From: Sinotaia quadrata
Taxonomy: Eukaryota; Mollusca; Gastropoda; Architaenioglossa; Viviparidae
Length of the DNA stretch: 64,000 nt
Direction: 5' to 3'
Assembly: GCA_028829895.1 (NCBI GenBank)
Contig: CM054182.1
Coordinates: forward strand, 64,134,379-64,198,378
Shown: positions 63,501 to 64,000 of the stretch, one piece after another
Layout of the letters: every line of letters starts with the position of its first letter
How positions within the stretch are numbered: position 1 is the first letter of the stretch
Translations under genes and position numbers: made by a program
Notes under the pieces: model-generated
What the model was told of the DNA's origin: nothing
Database searches by the model: none
Seen by the model: the letters and a program-made list of their open reading frames with translations, nothing else

Positions 63501-64000
63501 GTGGAACAGTGGGCGACGCCTGTGACTTCCCCGGAGTGGCACCAATAGAAGAGAACCCATTGACCACGATCCCATGTACCGGTGTGATTATCTCAAGCAC
63601 CGAGCTCCTGGTTCCAGAAGTCTGCAGCGAGTACTTTCAGTCCGCTGTTGGGCAAACGTGAGTAGGAGTGATTTCTTCTTTTTTATAGTGCGTGCTTTCG
63701 CCACGTCATTCATACATTATTCATACGTCATTCATACGTCATATGATCCTTCAGTTGTGTATATTTCAGTTCGACAGTATACTGTATTATATGGTCCTTG
63801 AGTTGGCCTATTTCAATTCGATATTACATAACGTGATATGGTCCTGGAGTTGCAAGAATTCCAATTACACATTTCTCATGAGATAAGCTCCTTGAGTCCT
63901 GCTTATTTCAGTTCGACATTATACTAGAAGGTATTTTCACTTCGACATTGTACAGATCGGATTCCTCGTCGTCTTCCTTCATATTCAGTAGTTATGGTTC
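45572..64000 (+). CDS. Secreted cysteine-module/mucin/pseudoprotease protein, 3' partial
   Basis: Exons 45572-45695, 48253-48474, 54126-54323, 55235-55744, 57688-61386, 63444-63657 and possibly 63989 onward. All junctions have AG/GT borders; the first five introns are phase 1 and the sixth phase 2. 1655 complete codons lie inside the window. Order: signal peptide (about 1-19), four six-cysteine modules separated by Pro/Thr-rich linkers, a Thr/Ser mucin stretch of about 1200 residues, a Cys-containing pro-segment with RRRR (1592-1595) and SKR|IVGG (1601/1602), then the start of a trypsin-like domain with Val in place of catalytic His (VPEVC, Val1644). Extracellular, expected to be heavily O-glycosylated. 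Family unknown to me. The trypsin-like exon is homologous to exon 2 of the minus-strand neighbour. Confidence 0.82.
45770..45805 (+). repeat. (TG)n microsatellite
   Basis: About 32 bases of TG, 75 bases after the exon 1 donor. Confidence 0.95.
46068..46112 (+). repeat. (TATC)n microsatellite
   Basis: About 40 bases of TATC in intron 1 of the mucin-pseudoprotease gene. Confidence 0.95.
46190..47490 (+). repeat. 36-bp minisatellite, about 30 copies
   Basis: Unit TCATGACATTATATTGCAAG then GTATTCGTCCCTCTTG; 1.3 kb, well mixed variants, the longest satellite in the window. Open frames in it on both strands are by-products of the period being a multiple of three. Confidence 0.9.
47640..48180 (+). 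repeat. About 47-bp minisatellite
   Basis: Unit ATCCAATCCATGAGGTCAAG then ATAATCTAGGTTTGTTAAAT; about eleven copies, more degenerate at the left. Ends about 70 bases before exon 2. Confidence 0.85.
48253..48474 (+). CDS. Mucin-pseudoprotease exon 2 (modules 1b/2a)
   Basis: DGVGMCYCSDQ...GLCEL completes module 1; then a Pro/Thr linker (PAPPTPPPTPPPTHADTT) and ACCDFNTVAGSTAGLFSGCS opens module 2. Phase 1 at both ends. Confidence 0.85.
50150..50665 (-). repeat. Interspersed repeat, copy 2
   Basis: Direct copy of 33820-34350, diverged, with the minus-strand frame interrupted by several stops. Confidence 0.6.
50895..51020 (-). repeat. Inverted copy of 8190-8310
   Basis: The minus strand shares AACAACTCGAGTTGAGAATA, TGACCC..CCTTGGGCA and TATAAATTGT with the 8.2-kb repeat in order. 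Confidence 0.65.
53385..53790 (+). repeat. About 42-bp pyrimidine-rich minisatellite
   Basis: Unit TTCATGTCTCTTTCCCTGTT GTTTTATTTACTACTTCAA; ten copies. A single isolated unit-like sequence lies at about 53127-53152. Confidence 0.9.
53795..54035 (+). repeat. About 42-bp minisatellite before exon 3
   Basis: Unit TTCTTGTTGTTTGCTATTCC GTCTTCTAGTTCCTTT; six copies, ending 90 bases upstream of the exon 3 acceptor and providing repeated CTAG pyrimidine tracts. Confidence 0.9.
54126..54323 (+). CDS. Mucin-pseudoprotease exon 3 (modules 2b/3a)
   Basis: NDVCTCISDVPVDGVSC completes module 2; a TTxP linker follows; EGTYFGKDECCEDILLS and GCSR open module 3. The donor GTAAGT leads straight into a 200-base (TG)n tract. 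Confidence 0.87.
54324..54535 (+). repeat. (TG)n complex tract at exon 3 donor
   Basis: Over 200 bases of TG with a repeated GTGCGTGTTTGTGTGCATGT block, starting at the donor itself (GTAAGTGTGCGTGTG). Confidence 0.95.
55020..55225 (+). repeat. About 57-bp minisatellite before exon 4
   Basis: Unit TTTTTAGATCAAAAGTAATT then CAAGAGTAACTTTTTAAATC; about four copies, running into the exon 4 acceptor. Confidence 0.85.
55235..55744 (+). CDS. Mucin-pseudoprotease exon 4 (modules 3b/4a, short mucin linker)
   Basis: PDNSCVCVSEVSYDGTRPC completes module 3; about 100 residues of TTTPT-type linker follow; SGTYIGKDACCEEFN and GCSL open module 4. Two in-frame acceptors six bases apart (exon start 55235 or 55241) could add or remove two residues. 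Confidence 0.87.
55745..57687 (+). other. Intron 4 of the mucin-pseudoprotease gene
   Basis: No exon in the expected phase. Contains a (CA)n tract at 56920-56960, a short duplicated ATTAATAGCGAGAAAAGATA segment at 57270-57330, and an exon-like relic at 56214-56300. Confidence 0.5.
57688..61386 (+). CDS. Mucin-pseudoprotease exon 5 (module 4b and giant mucin exon)
   Basis: DGACQCISVVDLG...GTCLPG completes module 4. The remaining roughly 1200 residues are almost only Thr, Ser, Ala, Glu, Pro and Val in TTT-x-x units, with no cysteine, typical of mucin PTS domains. One exon of 3699 bp, open throughout, ends TTPSL at donor TTAT|GTAAGT, phase 1. Confidence 0.9.
58090..59330 (+). repeat. Older coding repeats in mucin exon
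   Basis: A block encoding TSAITTT-PESTAGAESTT recurs four times (near 58108, 58525, 58801, 59186), each followed by variable numbers of ESTTVATTTP units. Spacing is irregular (about 275-415 bp), indicating older unequal exchange than the 573-bp array. Confidence 0.8.
59578..61296 (+). repeat. 573-bp x 3 coding tandem repeat
   Basis: Three consecutive 573-bp (191-codon) copies start at 59578, 60151 and 60724, in frame. Only a handful of residue differences are visible (for example Gly/Val, Lys/Thr, Thr/Ile), so the duplication is recent or homogenised. Confidence 0.95.
61440..61600 (+). repeat. 51-bp minisatellite, 3 copies
   Basis: Unit GGTTTAATATATAATATAAT then CGCCAATCATTTAAGCACTC GGTATAAC, nearly identical, 55 bases after the giant exon. 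Confidence 0.9.
62050..62175 (+). repeat. (GTT)n/(GAT)n/(GGT)n microsatellite cluster
   Basis: Compound trinucleotide tract in intron 5 of the mucin-pseudoprotease gene. Confidence 0.95.
63085..63443 (+). repeat. 39-bp minisatellite abutting exon 6
   Basis: Unit ATGCCCCAATGCACGGAATA TTGCGTGTGTCATTTAAGA; about nine copies. The last unit's GTGTGTCATTT is the start of the acceptor tract GTGTGTCATTTTTCAG. Confidence 0.92.
63444..63657 (+). CDS. Mucin-pseudoprotease exon 6 (activation site, His-57 region)
   Basis: CPLQTVRRRRGMLSKR|IVGG, then CDFPGV and PCTGVIISSTELLVPEVC. The last block aligns with CGGSLIS...TAAHC with Val replacing the catalytic His. Entered in phase 1 and left in phase 2 (donor GTGAGT), as in exon 2 of the minus-strand pseudoprotease. 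Confidence 0.88.
63989..64000 (+). CDS. Candidate next exon at window end
   Basis: A good pyrimidine-rich acceptor (CTTCCTTCATATTCAG) precedes TAGTTATGGTTC. In phase 2 it reads Ser-Tyr-Gly, comparable with the TVYGG start of pseudoprotease exon 3. Only 12 bases are visible. Confidence 0.35.

Noticed and set aside
63040..63661. Apparent 160-176-residue repeat protein (MPQCTEYCVCHLR units)
   Set aside because: It is a 39-bp satellite open in two frames. The real exon begins at 63444, where the phase fits the upstream mucin exon.

Overview
This is eukaryotic nuclear DNA from an animal. It has small exons with GT-AG introns of 0.1-5 kb, an AT-rich background and very dense micro- and minisatellites. 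The main gene encodes a complete animal-type chitin synthase. Together with secreted trypsin-fold and mucin-type genes, this points to a lophotrochozoan, most likely a mollusc (possibly a gastropod). That placement is inference; no ribosomal or mitochondrial marker is present. || LAYOUT. (1) 1-28484, plus strand: a chitin synthase gene that I could assemble from 22 coding exons with matching phases at every junction. It gives 1778 residues from the Met at 31; the frame is open to the window edge, so the true N terminus may lie upstream. The catalytic signatures (CATMWHE, LDGDVD, EDRW, QRRRW, SWGTRE) are all present. Its introns hold many minisatellites, and several start at, or are copied from, the neighbouring splice site. 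(2) 28485-36042: 3' flank and interspersed-repeat territory, with a decayed copy of a conserved animal repeat-associated protein on the minus strand (30981-32120). (3) 36043-43034, minus strand: a six-exon gene, complete from signal peptide to stop. It encodes a 282-residue secreted chymotrypsin-fold protein that keeps the fold's disulfide cysteines and the activation junction but has lost the catalytic His and Ser, and apparently Asp: a pseudoprotease. (4) 43035-45571: a 2.5-kb head-to-head intergenic region. (5) 45572 to the window end, plus strand: a large secreted protein gene. It has a signal peptide, four copies of a small six-cysteine module (each split by a phase-1 intron), Pro/Thr-rich linkers, a roughly 1200-residue Thr/Ser mucin exon containing a nearly perfect 3 x 573-bp repeat, and a C-terminal trypsin-like domain whose catalytic His is also replaced. 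Its 3' exons lie beyond the window. || The two secreted genes share the intron phases around the trypsin-like exon and a diagnostic Cys-x-Tyr/Phe-Pro-Gly-Val motif, so they appear to be divergently arranged paralogues of an inactive S1-family lineage. One is a stand-alone domain and the other is mounted on a mucin/cysteine-module stalk. This pair is the most novel content of the window. Nothing links it functionally to chitin synthase except proximity.
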